Of a DNA stretch of 64,000 nucleotides, positions 27,383-38,237 are shown in pieces. Where the stretch lies: NCBI RefSeq assembly GCF_001514215.1, contig NZ_KQ948853.1, forward strand, positions 1 to 64,000, written 5' to 3'. How positions within the stretch are numbered: the first letter of the stretch is position 1; each line of letters begins with the position of its first letter. Origin of the DNA: Streptomyces bungoensis. GTDB taxonomy: Bacteria; Actinomycetota; Actinomycetes; Streptomycetales; Streptomycetaceae. The translations under genes and the position numbers were made by a program. The notes beneath the pieces were generated by a model. It had not been told where the DNA came from. It did no database searches and was given only the letters and a program-made list of their open reading frames with translations.

Positions 27383-27669
27383 GAACCCATTCTTCCGCGT
27401 CGCGCGCGATACGGGCGCGTCGGAAAGCGCGGGCGGGAGCACGGCTGCGGGCCTCGCGGGAGGCGGCGGAGGCTCTGGCACGGCGGGCTTCATTGGCCGA
27501 GCGTCGCAAGCCCGTCTGAATCGATGGTTACGGAGACATGACGTCCGGGATATCGCGGGGAGAGCGCGAGGCGGCTCCCGCGATCCCGGGGCGCCGGAAA
27601 TCCGGCCCCGACGCCCCGTGGTCCGGGCCGGAACGCCCCTCCCCGCGCGGTCGTGACGCTCCGTGTCCG
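27383..27669. other. Intergenic region upstream of ppk
   Basis: These 287 bases between the ppk start and the mshD stop show no gene. A short A/T-richer patch at about 27519-27545 may hold the ppk promoter, but I could not assign -10/-35 boxes with confidence. No clear terminator for mshD was recognised. Confidence 0.3.
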
Positions 27670-28596
27670 TCAGGTCTCGGTGCGGTACATCAGGTCGGTC
27701 TCGTAGGTGGTGAACCCCATCCGCTCGTACACCGAGACCGCCGCCTTGTTGTCGGCGTCGACGTAGAGCATCGCCGCCGGCAGCTGCTGCCCGGCCAGGT
27801 GGCGCAGGCCGATCACGGTGAGGGCCTTGCCGAGGCCGCCGCCCTGTTCGCCGGGGCGGACGCCGAGTACGTAGATCTCGCCGAGGCCCTCCTCGGCGTG
27901 CACCTTGGTCCAGTGGAAGCCGACCAGCTCGCCGCGGCGCTCGGCGAGGAAGAACCCGGCCGGGTCGAACCACGGCTCGGCCTTGCGGTCGTCCAGGTCG
28001 CGCTGGGTCAGCGCGCCCTGCTCGGGGTGGTGGGCGAAGGCGGCCGCGTTGACCGCGAGCCAGGCCGCGTCGTCCTTGCCGGGCACGAAGGTGCGCACGC
28101 CGACGCCCTCGGGCAGCACCGGGTCGGGCAGCTGCAGGTCCGTCAGCGAGCGCCGCATCTGGCGCAGTTCGCGGAACAGGGTCAGTCCCAGCACCTGGGC
28201 GAGGTGGCGGGCGGCGGAGTGCCCGCCGTGCGCCCAGACCCGCAGCCGCTTGCCCGAGGCGGCGAGCAGCGCCGAGCCCAGCGCCCGGCCGTGCCCGTGC
28301 CCGCGGTGGGCCGGGTGGACGACGAGTTCGGCGGCCGGCGGCTCCACCGGGTCGGTGTCCTCCAGCTGGGCGTAGCCGACGAGTTCGCCGTCGATGCTCA
28401 GCAGCAGGTGGGAGACGCCCTCGCGGGCGCCTCCGCGCAGTTGCAGGCGTCCCTGCTCGGAGACCGGCTGCTGACCGTCGGCCCGGGCGGCGTCGGCGAG
28501 CAGTGCGAGCACGGCCTCGGCCTGGTCCGGGTCGAGCGTGGAGCGGGTCTCGATGGAGCGGGAGGGTACGGGCCGTACGGAGTCGTCGCTGCTCAT
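27670..28596 (-). CDS. mshD: Mycothiol synthase MshD
   Basis: This 308-residue protein has two tandem GNAT domains, the layout of mycothiol synthase, which acetylates Cys-GlcN-Ins in the last step of mycothiol formation. The C-terminal acetyl-CoA loop is visible as [14 protein letters not shown] near residue 228, and a degenerate N-terminal copy shows H-R-G-H-G-R-A-L-G. The ATG lies seven bases past a TACCCT box (28604-28609, minus strand), so the mRNA may be leaderless. It is a single-gene unit. Confidence 0.93.
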   Translation of the reverse strand: MSSDDSVRPVPSRSIETRSTLDPDQAEAVLALLADAARADGQQPVSEQGRLQLRGGAREGVSHLLLSIDGELVGYAQLEDTDPVEPPAAELVVHPAHRGHGHGRALGSALLAASGKRLRVWAHGGHSAARHLAQVLGLTLFRELRQMRRSLTDLQLPDPVLPEGVGVRTFVPGKDDAAWLAVNAAAFAHHPEQGALTQRDLDDRKAEPWFDPAGFFLAERRGELVGFHWTKVHAEEGLGEIYVLGVRPGEQGGGLGKALTVIGLRHLAGQQLPAAMLYVDADNKAAVSVYERMGFTTYETDLMYRTET

Positions 28597-28684
28597 GCGT
28601 ACGAGGGTACGGCCCGCCCCCGGCCGGCGCCCGCCTCCTCGCGGGAACGGGCCGGGGCGCCGCGGGGCGGGCCGTACGGCGTCG

Positions 28685-29776
28685 TCAGGACGCCGAGGGC
28701 GTCCAGTCGCCCAGCCAGTCGGCGACTTCCTGGTTCGCGGCCTGGGCGTCGGTCAGTTGGGGGCGGTCGGTGCTCGCCGTCCCGGCGCCGGCGCCGGTGT
28801 TCCTGTACTCGGCGAAGCGGTCGTCCTTCCAGGAGAAGCCGCTCATGTCGGTCCAGGGTGTGGTCTTGATCGCGTCGCTGAGGCCGGTGTTGCGGACGGT
28901 GGTCTGCGGGTCGAGGGTGGCGTCGCCGCCGGCGTGCCAGGGGCGGCCGAGGTAGAAGCTGCGGGAGGAGACGTCACCGTTCACCGTGGAGTTGGCGATG
29001 AGGATGCCCTTGCGGTTCGCGGCCGTCGACGGGGCGGTGACGTAGCCGGCCGAGGTGCCGTTCCAGCGCTTCTTGAGGGTGATGACCGAGTGGTCGATCA
29101 CGGCGGTGGCGCGGCCGAAGATGAAGTCGACGTTGCCGACGACGTAGGAGTTCGTCAGGTAGACCCGGCCCAGCCTGTCCTTGGAGGCGGTGTCCAGCAG
29201 CAGGGTGTCCTGGTCGCCGGTGACGATGACGCCGTCGAGGAGGACCTTGTCGGAGGCGGTGCGCAGGGCGACCGCCTGCTGGGCGATGTCCTGGTGGGCG
29301 GCCTCGTCGAAGTCGTTGGCGACGGTGAGGTCGCGGGCCTGGAAGTCGTCGGCCTCGACGGCGACGGTCGCGCTGCCGCCGGTGCCGTAGGTGCCGGAGC
29401 CGTCGGGCTTCCTGGTGCCGGACGCGTTGCCGTACACGATCACCGTGTCCTTGCGGCTCGCGCCGGTGCCCTGGAGGGTGACGTGCGGCTTGTTCGCGGG
29501 CACCTTGACGGTCTCCCGGTACGTGCCGGGCTTGACGGAGATGACGACCCGGGAGGGGTTGTCCGCGGGTACGGCGTTCACGGCGGCCTGGACGGTCCGG
29601 TACTGCCCGGAACCGTCCTGGGCGACGGTGAGGGTGGTGGCCGCGGCGGCGGAGGCCTCGGGCTGGGCGCCGGGGCCGAGGAAGCCGTAGGCGAGCGTGC
29701 CGGTCGTGGCGAGTGCGAGGGGCAGGCCGAGGGCCAGTGCCCCGCGGGGCCGGCGGTGGGGGGTGCGGGGGCTCAT
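28685..29776 (-). CDS. Secreted pectinesterase
   Basis: The 363-residue exported enzyme should remove methyl esters from pectin, helping growth on plant debris. It has a signal peptide (about residues 1-43) and a right-handed beta-helix. Active-site elements are present: G-D-Q-D-T-L with the catalytic Gln, G-N-V-D-F-I-F-G with the catalytic Asp, and L-G-R-P-W with the substrate-binding Arg. It lies downstream of a two-component system but is separated by 96 bases, and a shared operon is uncertain. Confidence 0.93.
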   Translation of the reverse strand: MSPRTPHRRPRGALALGLPLALATTGTLAYGFLGPGAQPEASAAAATTLTVAQDGSGQYRTVQAAVNAVPADNPSRVVISVKPGTYRETVKVPANKPHVTLQGTGASRKDTVIVYGNASGTRKPDGSGTYGTGGSATVAVEADDFQARDLTVANDFDEAAHQDIAQQAVALRTASDKVLLDGVIVTGDQDTLLLDTASKDRLGRVYLTNSYVVGNVDFIFGRATAVIDHSVITLKKRWNGTSAGYVTAPSTAANRKGILIANSTVNGDVSSRSFYLGRPWHAGGDATLDPQTTVRNTGLSDAIKTTPWTDMSGFSWKDDRFAEYRNTGAGAGTASTDRPQLTDAQAANQEVADWLGDWTPSAS

Positions 29777-29872
29777 GGGCGACTCCAGTCGGTGGTCCGG
29801 GTCGGGTCGACCCGGAGTCGCCGTGGGCGCGGGGAAGGTTGCCGCCCCGGTGCGCCTGCCGCCGCCGATCCG

Positions 29873-31336
29873 CTACGGCATCTCCGGCGGAGCCGTGGGT
29901 GCCCCCGGCAGGCGTACCGTCACCACCGTGCCGCCGCCCTCGGCGCGGTCCAGGGCGACCTCGCCGCCCGCCTGCCGGACCGTGCGGGCCACGATGGACA
30001 GGCCGAGGCCCGAGCCGGGCAGGGCGCGGGCCGACGGCGAGCGCCAGAAGCGGTCGAAGACGTAGGGGAGTTCGTCGGCGGGGATGCCGGGGCCGTGGTC
30101 GCGGACGGTCAGCACGCCGTCCGTCAGGCGGACCTCGACGGTGCCGCCCTCCGGGCTGAACTTCACCGCGTTGTCCAGGATGTTGACGACCGCCCGCTCC
30201 AGCGCGGAGGGCTCCGCCCGGACGTACCAGGGGTCCAGGTCCGCCGTGATCGTCAGCTCGGGGCCGCGCAGGCGGGCCCGGCGCAGGGCCGCCTCCACGG
30301 TGTCCTGGAGGGACACCACCTGGACGCGCTCGCCGCGCTCGCCCTCCGAACGGGACAGCTCCTGCAGGTCGCCGATCAGGGACGCCAGCTCCGTCATCTG
30401 CGCCTTCACCGAGGCGAGCAGCGCCTTGCGGTCCGCCGGGGGCAGCGGGCGGCCCGTCTCCTCGCTCCGGGTGAGCAGTTCGATGTTCGTCCGCAGCGAG
30501 GTGAGGGGGGTGCGCAGCTCGTGGCCGGCGTCCGCGATCAGCTGCCGCTGCAGGTCGCGGGAGCTGGCGAGGGAGGCGGTCATGGAGTTGAAGGAGCGGG
30601 AGAGGCGGGCGACCTCGTCCTCGCTGTCGTCCTCGACGGGGATGCGGATGGTCAGGTCCTCGGTGCGGGCCACGTGCTCCACGGCCTCGGTGAGCTTGTC
30701 GACCGGGCGCAGGCCCGCGCGGGCCACCGTGAGGCCCGCCGCGCCGGCGCCCAGCACGCCGATGCCGGAGACGAGGAGCAGGATGAGGGCCAGTTCGTTG
30801 AGCGTCTCCTCGGTGCTCTTCAGGGGCGTGGCCACCAGCAGGGCCGTGTTCGGGTAGACCTGCAGGGGCGTGCCCGGGCCCTGGTTGACGATGAGCGGCA
30901 TGATGAGCACGCGGACGGCGTTGCCGTTGCTGTCCGTGCCGTTGCGGAACCGGCCCTCGCGGACGTTCGCCTGCGCGATGTAGCGCCGGTCCACGGCGGT
31001 GGTCTTCACGGTGCCCGCGGAGTTGCCGAAGACGCAGGCGGTGCCGTTCTGCTTCACCGCCTCGAAGTAGTAGGTGCCGCTGCCCCGGAACCCGTAGGTG
31101 GAGTCCGTCGGGGCCTGCGGGCAGGTGGAGAGCAGGGTGTCCACGGCGTCGGCCGACTGGGGCCGCTGGACCGCCTGCTGGAGGTCCTTGCCGACCTGGT
31201 CGTACACCTTCCCCTGGACGATGAACCAGCACGTCACCGACACCGCCGCCACCGCGAACGCCACCGCCGCCGCCACCAGGACGGCGAGGCGGGCCCGCAG
31301 GGGCAGCGCCCGGTAGCGGCGCACCAGACCGGTCAC
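29873..31336 (-). CDS. Sensor histidine kinase, CssS-like
   Basis: This 487-residue kinase has two membrane helices (about 12-35 and 165-188) enclosing an extracytoplasmic sensor with a possible Cys pair, a HAMP segment, a HisKA domain with the phosphorylated His272 in G-H-E-L-R-T-P, and an HATPase domain with N-x-x-x-N (N-I-L-D-N), G-P-G-I-P and G-S-G-L-G-L. The start overlaps the regulator's stop by four bases (ATGA). Its neighbours (OmpR-type regulator, HtrA-like protease) match the Streptomyces CssRS secretion-stress system, so sensing misfolded exported protein is the likely role. Confidence 0.9.
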   Translation of the reverse strand: MTGLVRRYRALPLRARLAVLVAAAVAFAVAAVSVTCWFIVQGKVYDQVGKDLQQAVQRPQSADAVDTLLSTCPQAPTDSTYGFRGSGTYYFEAVKQNGTACVFGNSAGTVKTTAVDRRYIAQANVREGRFRNGTDSNGNAVRVLIMPLIVNQGPGTPLQVYPNTALLVATPLKSTEETLNELALILLLVSGIGVLGAGAAGLTVARAGLRPVDKLTEAVEHVARTEDLTIRIPVEDDSEDEVARLSRSFNSMTASLASSRDLQRQLIADAGHELRTPLTSLRTNIELLTRSEETGRPLPPADRKALLASVKAQMTELASLIGDLQELSRSEGERGERVQVVSLQDTVEAALRRARLRGPELTITADLDPWYVRAEPSALERAVVNILDNAVKFSPEGGTVEVRLTDGVLTVRDHGPGIPADELPYVFDRFWRSPSARALPGSGLGLSIVARTVRQAGGEVALDRAEGGGTVVTVRLPGAPTAPPEMP

Positions 31337-32070
31337 TCCGCGCCGCCCTGCCGGAGCACGTAGCCGACGCCCCGCACGGTGTGCACCAGGCGGGGCTCAC
31401 CGCCCGCCTCGGTCTTGCGGCGCAGGTACATCACGTAGACGTCCAGGGAGTTGGACGAGGGTTCGAAGTCGAAGCCCCAGACGGCCTTGAGGATCTGCTC
31501 CCGGGTGAGGACCTGGCGCGGGTGGGCCAGGAACATCTCCAGCAGCGTGAACTCCGTCCGGGTCAGCTCGACCCGCCGGCCGCCGCGGGTGACCTCGCGG
31601 GTCGCGAGGTCCATGCGCAGGTCGCCGAAGGTGAGCGCCTCGTCCCGCTGGGCCTCGGCGGAGCCCACGGCGGCCGCGTAGGAGCTGCGGCGCAGCAGCG
31701 CGCGGATCCGGGCGAACAGCTCGTCCAGTTCGAACGGCTTGACCAGGTAGTCGTCCGCGCCCGCGTCGAGCCCGGTGACCCGGTCGCCCACGGTGTCGCG
31801 GGCGGTCAGCATGAGGATCGGGAGGGTGTCCCCGGCGCCCCGGATGCGGCGGGCCGCCGTCAGGCCGTCCATCCTGGGCATCTGGATGTCCAGGACGATC
31901 AGGTCCGGCTGGTAGGCGCCGGCCTTGACCAGCGCGTCCGCGCCGTCGACGGCGACCTCGGTGTCGTACCCCTCGAAGGCGAGGCTGCGCTGGAGCGCCT
32001 CGCGTACGGCGGGCTCGTCGTCGACGATCAGGATGCGCTGGGGGTCACGGTCGCCTTCGGCGGGGCTCAT
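31333..32070 (-). CDS. OmpR-family response regulator, CssR-like
   Basis: The 245-residue regulator has a receiver domain with the phosphoacceptor Asp61 in L-I-V-L-D-I-Q-M-P, the acidic pair D17-D18, and a C-terminal winged-helix DNA-binding domain ending in V-R-G-V-G-Y-V-L. It forms an operon with the downstream kinase. In Streptomyces the equivalent pair controls htrA-like protease genes, and one lies about 400 bases upstream on the same strand, so that gene is a probable target. Confidence 0.93.
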   Translation of the reverse strand: MSPAEGDRDPQRILIVDDEPAVREALQRSLAFEGYDTEVAVDGADALVKAGAYQPDLIVLDIQMPRMDGLTAARRIRGAGDTLPILMLTARDTVGDRVTGLDAGADDYLVKPFELDELFARIRALLRRSSYAAAVGSAEAQRDEALTFGDLRMDLATREVTRGGRRVELTRTEFTLLEMFLAHPRQVLTREQILKAVWGFDFEPSSNSLDVYVMYLRRKTEAGGEPRLVHTVRGVGYVLRQGGAE

Positions 32071-32160
32071 CGCTCGCGGTTCCTCGGGGTGCGGTGGGTC
32101 GGGTGGCCGGGGTGTCTCTCAGCGTCGCACGTTTCCGGGCCGGGAGGCGGGCGGCCGGGC

Positions 32161-32427
32161 TCAGACGCCCAGTGCGCTCAGGCTCTTCATCGCGCCCAGC
32201 CGGTGGACGGTGCTGAGGCGGTGCAGCGGCACCTTGCGGCGGTGCGGGCGGTCGGCGGAGGTGCGCAGGCCCATCAGCTCGGGGACCTGGGCGACCTCGG
32301 GGGCGCGCGGGGCGGGCGCCGGGGCCGGGGCGGTGGCCGGGGCGTGCAGCTCGTGCGCCACCGCCAGGGCCAGGGTGAGGGCGGCCGGACCGCCTGCGGG
32401 AACCGTGTGCGAGACCTTCTTGATCAT
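32161..32427 (-). CDS. Small hypothetical protein between htrA-like and cssR-like genes
   Basis: This 88-residue protein starts at an ATG preceded by a good GGGAG ribosome-binding site. It has an Ala/Pro repeat (A-P-A-P-A-P) near residues 34-42 and a basic C-terminal half with H-R-R-K-V-P-L-H-R-L. A weak hydrophobic stretch precedes the repeat. It is not recognised. It sits between the HtrA-like protease gene and the response regulator gene on the same strand and could be cotranscribed with either. Confidence 0.55.
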   Translation of the reverse strand: MIKKVSHTVPAGGPAALTLALAVAHELHAPATAPAPAPAPRAPEVAQVPELMGLRTSADRPHRRKVPLHRLSTVHRLGAMKSLSALGV

Positions 32428-32468
32428 GGCGTACTCCCTGCTGGTGGAACGGCCGGCCGGCGGCCGGG

Positions 32469-33509
32469 CTAGCTGGACGAACCCGAACGCAGCTTGGCCA
32501 GGTCGGACTTGACGGTGTTGACGGGGATCGCGAAGCCGAGTCCGACGCTGCCCGCGTCGGAGGACGAGGAGGACTGCTGACTCGACGAGTACATCGCGGA
32601 GTTGATGCCGATGACGTTGCCGTTGGCGTCGATCAGCGCGCCCCCGGAGTTGCCGGGGTTGAGCGAGGCGTCCGTCTGGATCGCCTTGTACGTCGTCGTG
32701 GAGGATCCGGTGTCGCCGTTGAACTGGCGGCCGCCGAACTGGAACGGCCACTGGCCGTCGCCGCCCTGGCCCTGCCCCTGGTTCTCGTCCGTGGAGACGG
32801 TGACGTCCCGGTCGAGCGCGGAGACGATGCCGCTGGTGACGGTGCCGGTCAGGCCCTCGGGGGAGCCGATCGCCACGACGCTGTCGCCGACCTGGACGTT
32901 CCCGGAGTCGCCGAGCGACGCCGGTGTGAGCCCGGAGACGCCCTTGACCTTGAGCAGGGCGAGGTCCTTGGAGCTGTCGGTGCCGACGACCTCGGCGGCG
33001 CGGCTCCTGCCGTCGCTGGTGCGCACCTTGATCGAGGTGGCGCCGGCGACGACGTGGTTGTTGGTGACGATCTCGCCGCCGGAGGTGATGATCACGCCGG
33101 AGCCGGTGGACGAGCCGGTGCCGAGGGTGGCGTTGACCTCCACCACGCTGGGGCTGACCGCGGCGGCGATCGCGGCGACGTCGCCCCGCTTGCTCGACGG
33201 CACCACCGGGGTGGCCGCGCCGGTGGAGGCGACCGTGTCCTGGCCGGCCAGCTCCTGGAAGGCGTACGCCGTGCCGCCGCCGACCGCCGCCGCGACGATC
33301 GCCACCGCCGCGAGCAGCGCCACCGGTCCCCGGGGACGCTTCCGGGCGGGCCGCGGGGCCGGCTCGGGTGCCGCGACCGCCGTCGCAGGACCGTACGGCG
33401 GCGGGGGCGGCCACTCCGGATTCACGGGAGCGGAGTGGCCGGGCTGAGCGTAGGTACCCTCATGGTTCTCGTACTCGAACTCGCCGCTGCGGCGGATGCT
33501 CTCGGTCAT
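32469..33509 (-). CDS. HtrA-like S1C serine protease lacking a PDZ domain
   Basis: The 346-residue protease has a Pro-rich cytoplasmic N-terminus, one membrane helix near residues 65-85 and a trypsin-like domain outside. The triad is visible: His in N-N-H-V-V-A, Asp in K-D-L-A-L-L and Ser in N-P-G-N-S-G-G-A. The protein ends about 25 residues after the domain, so the PDZ domain common to HtrA/DegP is absent. A Gly/Gln-rich loop with Q-G-Q-G-Q-G-G-D lies near residue 240. It probably degrades misfolded exported proteins under CssRS-like control. Confidence 0.92.
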   Translation of the reverse strand: MTESIRRSGEFEYENHEGTYAQPGHSAPVNPEWPPPPPYGPATAVAAPEPAPRPARKRPRGPVALLAAVAIVAAAVGGGTAYAFQELAGQDTVASTGAATPVVPSSKRGDVAAIAAAVSPSVVEVNATLGTGSSTGSGVIITSGGEIVTNNHVVAGATSIKVRTSDGRSRAAEVVGTDSSKDLALLKVKGVSGLTPASLGDSGNVQVGDSVVAIGSPEGLTGTVTSGIVSALDRDVTVSTDENQGQGQGGDGQWPFQFGGRQFNGDTGSSTTTYKAIQTDASLNPGNSGGALIDANGNVIGINSAMYSSSQQSSSSSDAGSVGLGFAIPVNTVKSDLAKLRSGSSS

Positions 33510-33626
33510 GACAAACAGAGTCCCCCGCGACCATGAGAGCTTCCTGAGTGCTCCCTGAGAAGCCCGGCAGAACCTTGTTTGCCCGATATGAAGACGCGTG
33601 CCGAAGCCGGCCGGGCGCCCCCGGGA

Positions 33627-34649
33627 TCAGGCGCAGCCGCAGGACGTGCGGACCACCAGGCGGGACGGGAACGTCTTCAGGCGCTCGCGGCGGGAGCCCG
33701 CCACGCGCAGGCCGTCGTCCAGGACCAGGTCGACCGCCGCGCGGGCCATCGCCGAGCGGTCCGAGGCGACGGTGGTCAGGGGCGGGTCGGCGAGCGCCGC
33801 CTCCTTGATGTCGTCGAACCCGGCCACCGCCAGCTCGCCGGGCACGTCGATGCGCAGCTCGCGGGCGGCCCGGAGCACGCCGATGGCCTGGTCGTCGGTG
33901 GAGCAGAAGACCGCCCGCGGGCGGTCGGGGCGGGAGAGGAACTCCAGGGCGACGCGGTAGGCGTCGTAGCGGTTGTAGGGCGCCTCGAACAGCCGGCCCT
34001 CGGTGGTCAGGCCCGCCTCCGCCATGGCCCGCTTCCAGCCCTCGACGTGGTCGGAGACCGGGTCGCCGACGGCCGGCGTCTGCGCCGTACCGCCCATGCA
34101 GGCGACGTACTCGTACCCGTGCTCCAGCAGGTGGCGGACGGCGAGCTGGGCGCCGCCCAGGTCGTCGGTGACGACGGCGACGTCGTCGATGGCCTCCGGG
34201 CGCTCGTGCAGCAGCACCACCCGGGCGTCCCAGGCCTCGATCTCGGCGGCCGCGAGGTCGTTCAGGGCGTGCGAGACGAGGATGAGCCCGGAGACCCGCA
34301 TGCCGAGGAAGGCGCGCAGGTAGTGCACCTCGCGCTCGCCGATGTAGTCGGTGTTGCCGACCAGGACCATCTTCCCGCGCTCGGAGGCGGCCTGCTCGAC
34401 CGCGTGCGCCATCTCGCCGAAGAACGGCTGGCGGGCGTCGGGGATGATGAGGCCTATGAGGTCGGTGCGGCGCGAGGCCATGGCCTGGGCGACCCGGTCG
34501 GGCCGGTACCCCAGCTCCTTGATCGCCGCGAGGACACGCTCGCGCGTGGCCGGGGCGACCGGCCGGGGTCCGTTGTTGATGACGTAACTGACGACGGCTG
34601 TGGAGGTTCCGGCCAGCCGTGCCACGTCATCGCGAGTCACCTTCGCCAC
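33627..34649 (-). CDS. LacI family transcriptional regulator
   Basis: This 340-residue regulator has the LacI helix-turn-helix ([13 protein letters not shown] near residues 4-16, with the hinge motif near 50-60) and a periplasmic-binding-protein-like sensor domain. No sugar transport or catabolic gene is adjacent, so its ligand is unclear. The GTG start at 34649 lies six bases after a TAGACT box (34656-34661 on the minus strand), suggesting leaderless translation. It ends with an unusual C-G-C-A tail. Confidence 0.93.
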   Translation of the reverse strand: MAKVTRDDVARLAGTSTAVVSYVINNGPRPVAPATRERVLAAIKELGYRPDRVAQAMASRRTDLIGLIIPDARQPFFGEMAHAVEQAASERGKMVLVGNTDYIGEREVHYLRAFLGMRVSGLILVSHALNDLAAAEIEAWDARVVLLHERPEAIDDVAVVTDDLGGAQLAVRHLLEHGYEYVACMGGTAQTPAVGDPVSDHVEGWKRAMAEAGLTTEGRLFEAPYNRYDAYRVALEFLSRPDRPRAVFCSTDDQAIGVLRAARELRIDVPGELAVAGFDDIKEAALADPPLTTVASDRSAMARAAVDLVLDDGLRVAGSRRERLKTFPSRLVVRTSCGCA

Positions 34650-34745
34650 GCGCGGAGTCTACGCGGATGGACCCGCGCTGGGCAGGGCGTATCGCATGCC
34701 GGGCGGTGCCGGGCGGAAGGGGGCCGCGCGCCGCCCGGCGGCCGG

Positions 34746-35534
34746 TCAGGCGTCCGCGTGGAGCTCGGAGCCGTCCCGCAGCGCAGACGTGTCCGCATCT
34801 TCCGGCTTTGTCCGGTCCTTCTTGGCCTTCGCCTCGTCCACGGACCTCTCGGACCGGTCGCCCTTCTCGGGCGTAACGAATCGATAACCGACGTTCCGGA
34901 CGGTTCCGATCAGCGACTCGTGCTCCGGGCCGAGCTTGGCGCGCAGCCGCCGTACGTGCACGTCCACCGTCCGCGTGCCGCCGAAGTAGTCGTAGCCCCA
35001 GACCTCCTGCAGCAGCTGGGCGCGGGTGAAGACCCGGCCGGGGTGCTGCGCGAGGTACTTGAGCAGCTCGAACTCCTTGAACGTGAGGTCCAGGACCCGG
35101 CCCTTGAGCTTGGCCGAGTAGGTCGCCTCGTCCACCGACAGGTCGCCGTTGCGGATCTCCATGGGGGAGTCGTCGGCCGTGATCTGCTGCCGGCCCATGG
35201 CCAGCCGCAGCCGGGCCTCCACCTCGGCGGGGCCGGCGGTGTCCAGCAGGACGTCGTCGATGCCCCAGTCGGCGGTGACGGCGGCGAGGCCGCCCTCGGT
35301 GACGACGAGCAGGAGCGGGCAGCCGGGGCCGGTGGAGCGCAGCAGCTGGCACAGGCTGCGCACCTGCGGCAGGTCGCGGCGGCCGTCGACGAGGATCACG
35401 TCGGCGCCCGGCGTGTCGACGAGCGCGGGCCCCTCGGCGGGGGCGACCCGCACGTTGTGCAGCAGCAGTCCGAGTGCGGGGAGCACCTCCGTCGACGGCT
35501 GGAGGGCGTTGGTCAGGAGCAGCAGAGAACTCAT
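34746..35534 (-). CDS. glnR: Nitrogen-response regulator GlnR
   Basis: The 262-residue orphan OmpR-type regulator controls nitrogen assimilation genes (glnA, amtB and others) in actinomycetes. It has a receiver-like domain (D-V-I-L-V-D-G-R near residue 48) that is atypical and probably not phosphorylated in the usual way, a winged-helix domain at about 130-225 with [13 protein letters not shown], and a charged C-terminal tail longer than in the mycobacterial protein. The start at 35534 is preceded by GAGGAGGA. Confidence 0.93.
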   Translation of the reverse strand: MSSLLLLTNALQPSTEVLPALGLLLHNVRVAPAEGPALVDTPGADVILVDGRRDLPQVRSLCQLLRSTGPGCPLLLVVTEGGLAAVTADWGIDDVLLDTAGPAEVEARLRLAMGRQQITADDSPMEIRNGDLSVDEATYSAKLKGRVLDLTFKEFELLKYLAQHPGRVFTRAQLLQEVWGYDYFGGTRTVDVHVRRLRAKLGPEHESLIGTVRNVGYRFVTPEKGDRSERSVDEAKAKKDRTKPEDADTSALRDGSELHADA

Positions 35535-35714
35535 ACGTCTGGTTCCTCCTCGGTCCCTGCGAGGACGTGTGCGATACGGCACTGCCTGCGATCCCGAGAG
35601 CCCCGTACACCCGCGGTCACCTGAGGTTTCCCGCTTCGTATACAACGCTTCCGAAAGCACAAAAGGACCCGGGGGCTTCACTGCCCGAGTCCTCTGCCCA
35701 GCAGAATAGCCCAC

Positions 35715-36602
35715 ATGAGCAACGGTCCGGCAGGTCATGTGGCACGTTCCACCGTTCGTCCGCATCCCGAGACGTGCGGACGGGCCCGTATCCGGACGTT
35801 TCTGCGCACGGCCGACGGTGTGGCCATCGATTCCGTATACGATCCCGGCGCCGCCGTATACGACCGGTCCGCGAGCGCGCCCGCGACCCCGCCGGACATC
35901 TCCCAGACGGCCTGCCGCGGCCCGGTGTTCGTGGTCGCCCACGGCTTCACCGGCGACGTGGACCGGCCGCACGTGCGCCGGGTGGCCGCGCGGCTGGCTC
36001 GGTACGGCGCCGTCGTCACCTTCTCCTTCCGGGGCCACGGCCGCTCCGGCGGCCGGTCCACGGTCGGCGACAAGGAGGTGCTGGACCTGGCCGCCGCCGT
36101 GGAGTGGGCGCGCGGCCTCGGGCACGCGCGCGTGGTGACCGTCGGCTTCTCCATGGGCGGCTCGGTGGTGCTGCGGCACGCGGCGCTCCACCCCGGCACG
36201 GCCGACGCGGTGGTCTCGGTCAGCGCCCCCGCCCGCTGGTACTACCGCGGCACGGCCCCCATGCGCCGGCTGCACTGGCTGGTCACCCGGCCGGCGGGCC
36301 GCCTGGTCGGCCGCTACGGCTTCCGCACCCGCATCCACCACCGCGACTGGGACCCCGTGCCGCTCTCCCCGGTGCAGGCGGCCGCGCGGATCGCCCCGGC
36401 CCCGCTGCTCGTCGTGCACGGCGACCGGGACGGCTACTTCCCCCTGGACCACCCCCGGATGCTGGCCGAGGCCGCCGGTGAGCACGGCGAGCTCTGGGTG
36501 GAGCAGGGCATGGGCCACGCCGAGAACGCGGCCGCGGACGCCCTGCTGGACCGGATCGGCGCCTGGGCGCTCGGCCGCCCCGGTTCCGGCGCCGCTTCGT
36601 GA
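35715..36602 (+). CDS. Alpha/beta hydrolase
   Basis: This 295-residue protein has an alpha/beta-hydrolase fold with the nucleophile elbow G-F-S-M-G-G near residue 145, an oxyanion-hole H-G-F-T-G near 77-81, an Asp in V-H-G-D-R-D and a late His in G-M-G-H-A. It most resembles lysophospholipase/acylglycerol lipase-type esterases. The first 30 residues look poorly conserved, so the true start may lie downstream of the ATG at 35715, where no clear ribosome-binding site is seen. It is divergent from glnR. Confidence 0.85.
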   Translation: MSNGPAGHVARSTVRPHPETCGRARIRTFLRTADGVAIDSVYDPGAAVYDRSASAPATPPDISQTACRGPVFVVAHGFTGDVDRPHVRRVAARLARYGAVVTFSFRGHGRSGGRSTVGDKEVLDLAAAVEWARGLGHARVVTVGFSMGGSVVLRHAALHPGTADAVVSVSAPARWYYRGTAPMRRLHWLVTRPAGRLVGRYGFRTRIHHRDWDPVPLSPVQAAARIAPAPLLVVHGDRDGYFPLDHPRMLAEAAGEHGELWVEQGMGHAENAAADALLDRIGAWALGRPGSGAAS

Positions 36603-36669
36603 ACGGCCCGCCGGGTGCCTTAGCCTGATCGCGTCCGTCCTTCTCTCCTGCCGTCGAGCGAGGAACCAG

Positions 36670-36924
36670 ATGCCCAAGGTCACGGTCCGCTACTGGGCCG
36701 CTGCCAAGGCCGCGGCCGGGATCGCCGAGGAGCCCTGCGACGCGGTGACGCTCGCCGAGGCGCTCGCCGCGGTGCGCGAGCGGCACCCCGGGGAACTCCC
36801 GCGCGTCCTGCGGCGATGCTCCTTCCTCGTCGACGGCGACCCCGTGGGCACGCGCCCGCATGAGACGGTACGGCTGGCCGAGGGCGGCACGGTCGAGGTG
36901 CTCCCGCCGTTCGCAGGAGGATGA
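36670..36924 (+). CDS. MoaD/ThiS-family sulfur carrier protein
   Basis: The 84-residue protein has the ubiquitin-like fold of MoaD/ThiS and ends in P-F-A-G-G, the diglycine used to carry a thiocarboxylate. It could supply sulfur to molybdopterin or another cofactor. No moaE or thiG lies nearby, so the pathway is not settled. The ATG at 36670 follows a GAGGAA element. It directly precedes, by four bases, a Pro/Gln-rich membrane protein gene on the same strand. Confidence 0.88.
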   Translation: MPKVTVRYWAAAKAAAGIAEEPCDAVTLAEALAAVRERHPGELPRVLRRCSFLVDGDPVGTRPHETVRLAEGGTVEVLPPFAGG

Positions 36925-36928
36925 GGCG

Positions 36929-38119
36929 ATGAGCGAGCCGTACCAGAGCGGCCCGTACGACCCCTACGACCCCCACCGGCAGGCCGGTGCCGCCGGTCCG
37001 TGGCAGGGGTACGACCAGCAGGCCCCGCCCGGCCACGACCCCCAGCTCACCCAGCAGTGGCAGGGACAGACCTGGGAGACCCAGAGCCACCCGCAGACAC
37101 CGGCCGCCCCCGAGACGGCGTACCTGCCGCCGCGCGACAACCCGTACCAGGCGCAGCAGCAGCACTTCGCGGATCCGTACGCGCAGCCGCAGGCCCAGCC
37201 GTACGCGCAGCCGCACGCCCCGCAGCCCCGGACCGCGCAGCCGTACGCGCAGCCGCAGCCGCAGCCCGAGCCCGCCACCGCGCCGGGACACGGGCCCGGT
37301 GCCGGTCCCGGCCCCGAGGCCGCCCCGGACTACGGTCCCGCGACGCTCGTCGGGAACGCCCGCATCACCGACGCCCAGCGGGCCCGCCTCGAGGGCCGCT
37401 CCCCGGTCATCGAGCCCGGGATGCAGCCGGCGCTGCTCACCGCCGTGCTCGGCCTGCTGCTGGCCGTGACGGCCCCCGCCGCCCCGTACGCCCTCGTCGT
37501 CCCGCTGGTGCTGCTCCAGGCCGTGACGGCGGCGGGCTGGTTCCGTCTGAACGGCATGTGGCCCGCCCGGCAGGGCATCGCGCTGGCCTTCGCGGGCGCG
37601 CTGACCGCGGACGTGGCGGTGCTGGCCGCGGGCCGCGACCACGCCCCCGCCGCGATCCTCGGCCCCCTCGGCGCCTGGGTCCTGCTGTCGCTGGTGCTGC
37701 AGCTGCGCTCGCACGCCTCACCGGACGAGCGGATGTACGGCCTGATGGCGACGGTCGCGTCCACGGCGCTGTCCGTCCTGGCCACCGGCTACCTGGGCGC
37801 CGGCCCGCACGCGGTCTCCGTCGGCGCGGCCGCGGTCGCGGTCGCCGTCCTGGCGCGGGCGCTGCCGCTGCCGACCCCGGTCTCGGTGGTGGTCTCGCTG
37901 CTGGCCGCCGCCGGCGCGGGGATCGCCGTGGGCGGCATGACGGGCCTGGGCGCCAAGGGCGCGCTGCTGGGCGGTGCGGCCGCCGCCTGCGCCCTGATCG
38001 GCCACCGCGTCGCGAGCTACGACTACCCGTCCCGCTTCGTCCACTTCACCGCGGGCGTCGCCCTGCCCCTGTCGGCGGCGGCACCGGTGGTGTGGGTGCT
38101 GGGGAGGGCGCTGGGCTGA
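36929..38119 (+). CDS. Pro/Gln/Tyr-rich N-terminal multi-pass membrane protein
   Basis: This 396-residue protein begins with about 130 residues of low-complexity sequence containing repeats of Q-P-Y-A-Q-P, then has about eight hydrophobic helices from residue 160 to the end. It is not recognised beyond being common in Streptomyces. The N-terminal part is probably cytoplasmic and disordered. The ATG follows a strong GCAGGAGG site, and the gene is likely cotranscribed with the MoaD-like gene four bases upstream. Confidence 0.8.
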   Translation: MSEPYQSGPYDPYDPHRQAGAAGPWQGYDQQAPPGHDPQLTQQWQGQTWETQSHPQTPAAPETAYLPPRDNPYQAQQQHFADPYAQPQAQPYAQPHAPQPRTAQPYAQPQPQPEPATAPGHGPGAGPGPEAAPDYGPATLVGNARITDAQRARLEGRSPVIEPGMQPALLTAVLGLLLAVTAPAAPYALVVPLVLLQAVTAAGWFRLNGMWPARQGIALAFAGALTADVAVLAAGRDHAPAAILGPLGAWVLLSLVLQLRSHASPDERMYGLMATVASTALSVLATGYLGAGPHAVSVGAAAVAVAVLARALPLPTPVSVVVSLLAAAGAGIAVGGMTGLGAKGALLGGAAAACALIGHRVASYDYPSRFVHFTAGVALPLSAAAPVVWVLGRALG

Positions 38120-38237
38120 GTGCCCGCTGCCCCAGGCGGCTGATCTTCGGGGTTCTCGGGTAAGGGCCCGGTCCGTGGTGGCACACCTTCACCACCGATG
38201 GCCGCATCCGCGGTTTTCGGCAGCAGAAGGGAGCTCC

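Noticed and set aside
27383..27560. Possible PHO box upstream of ppk
   Set aside because: Only weak single GTTCACC-like fragments were found, with no 11-bp periodicity.
34627..35610. Long minus-strand frame across glnR
   Set aside because: It is an Arg-rich shadow in a different frame from GlnR, whose family match is clear.
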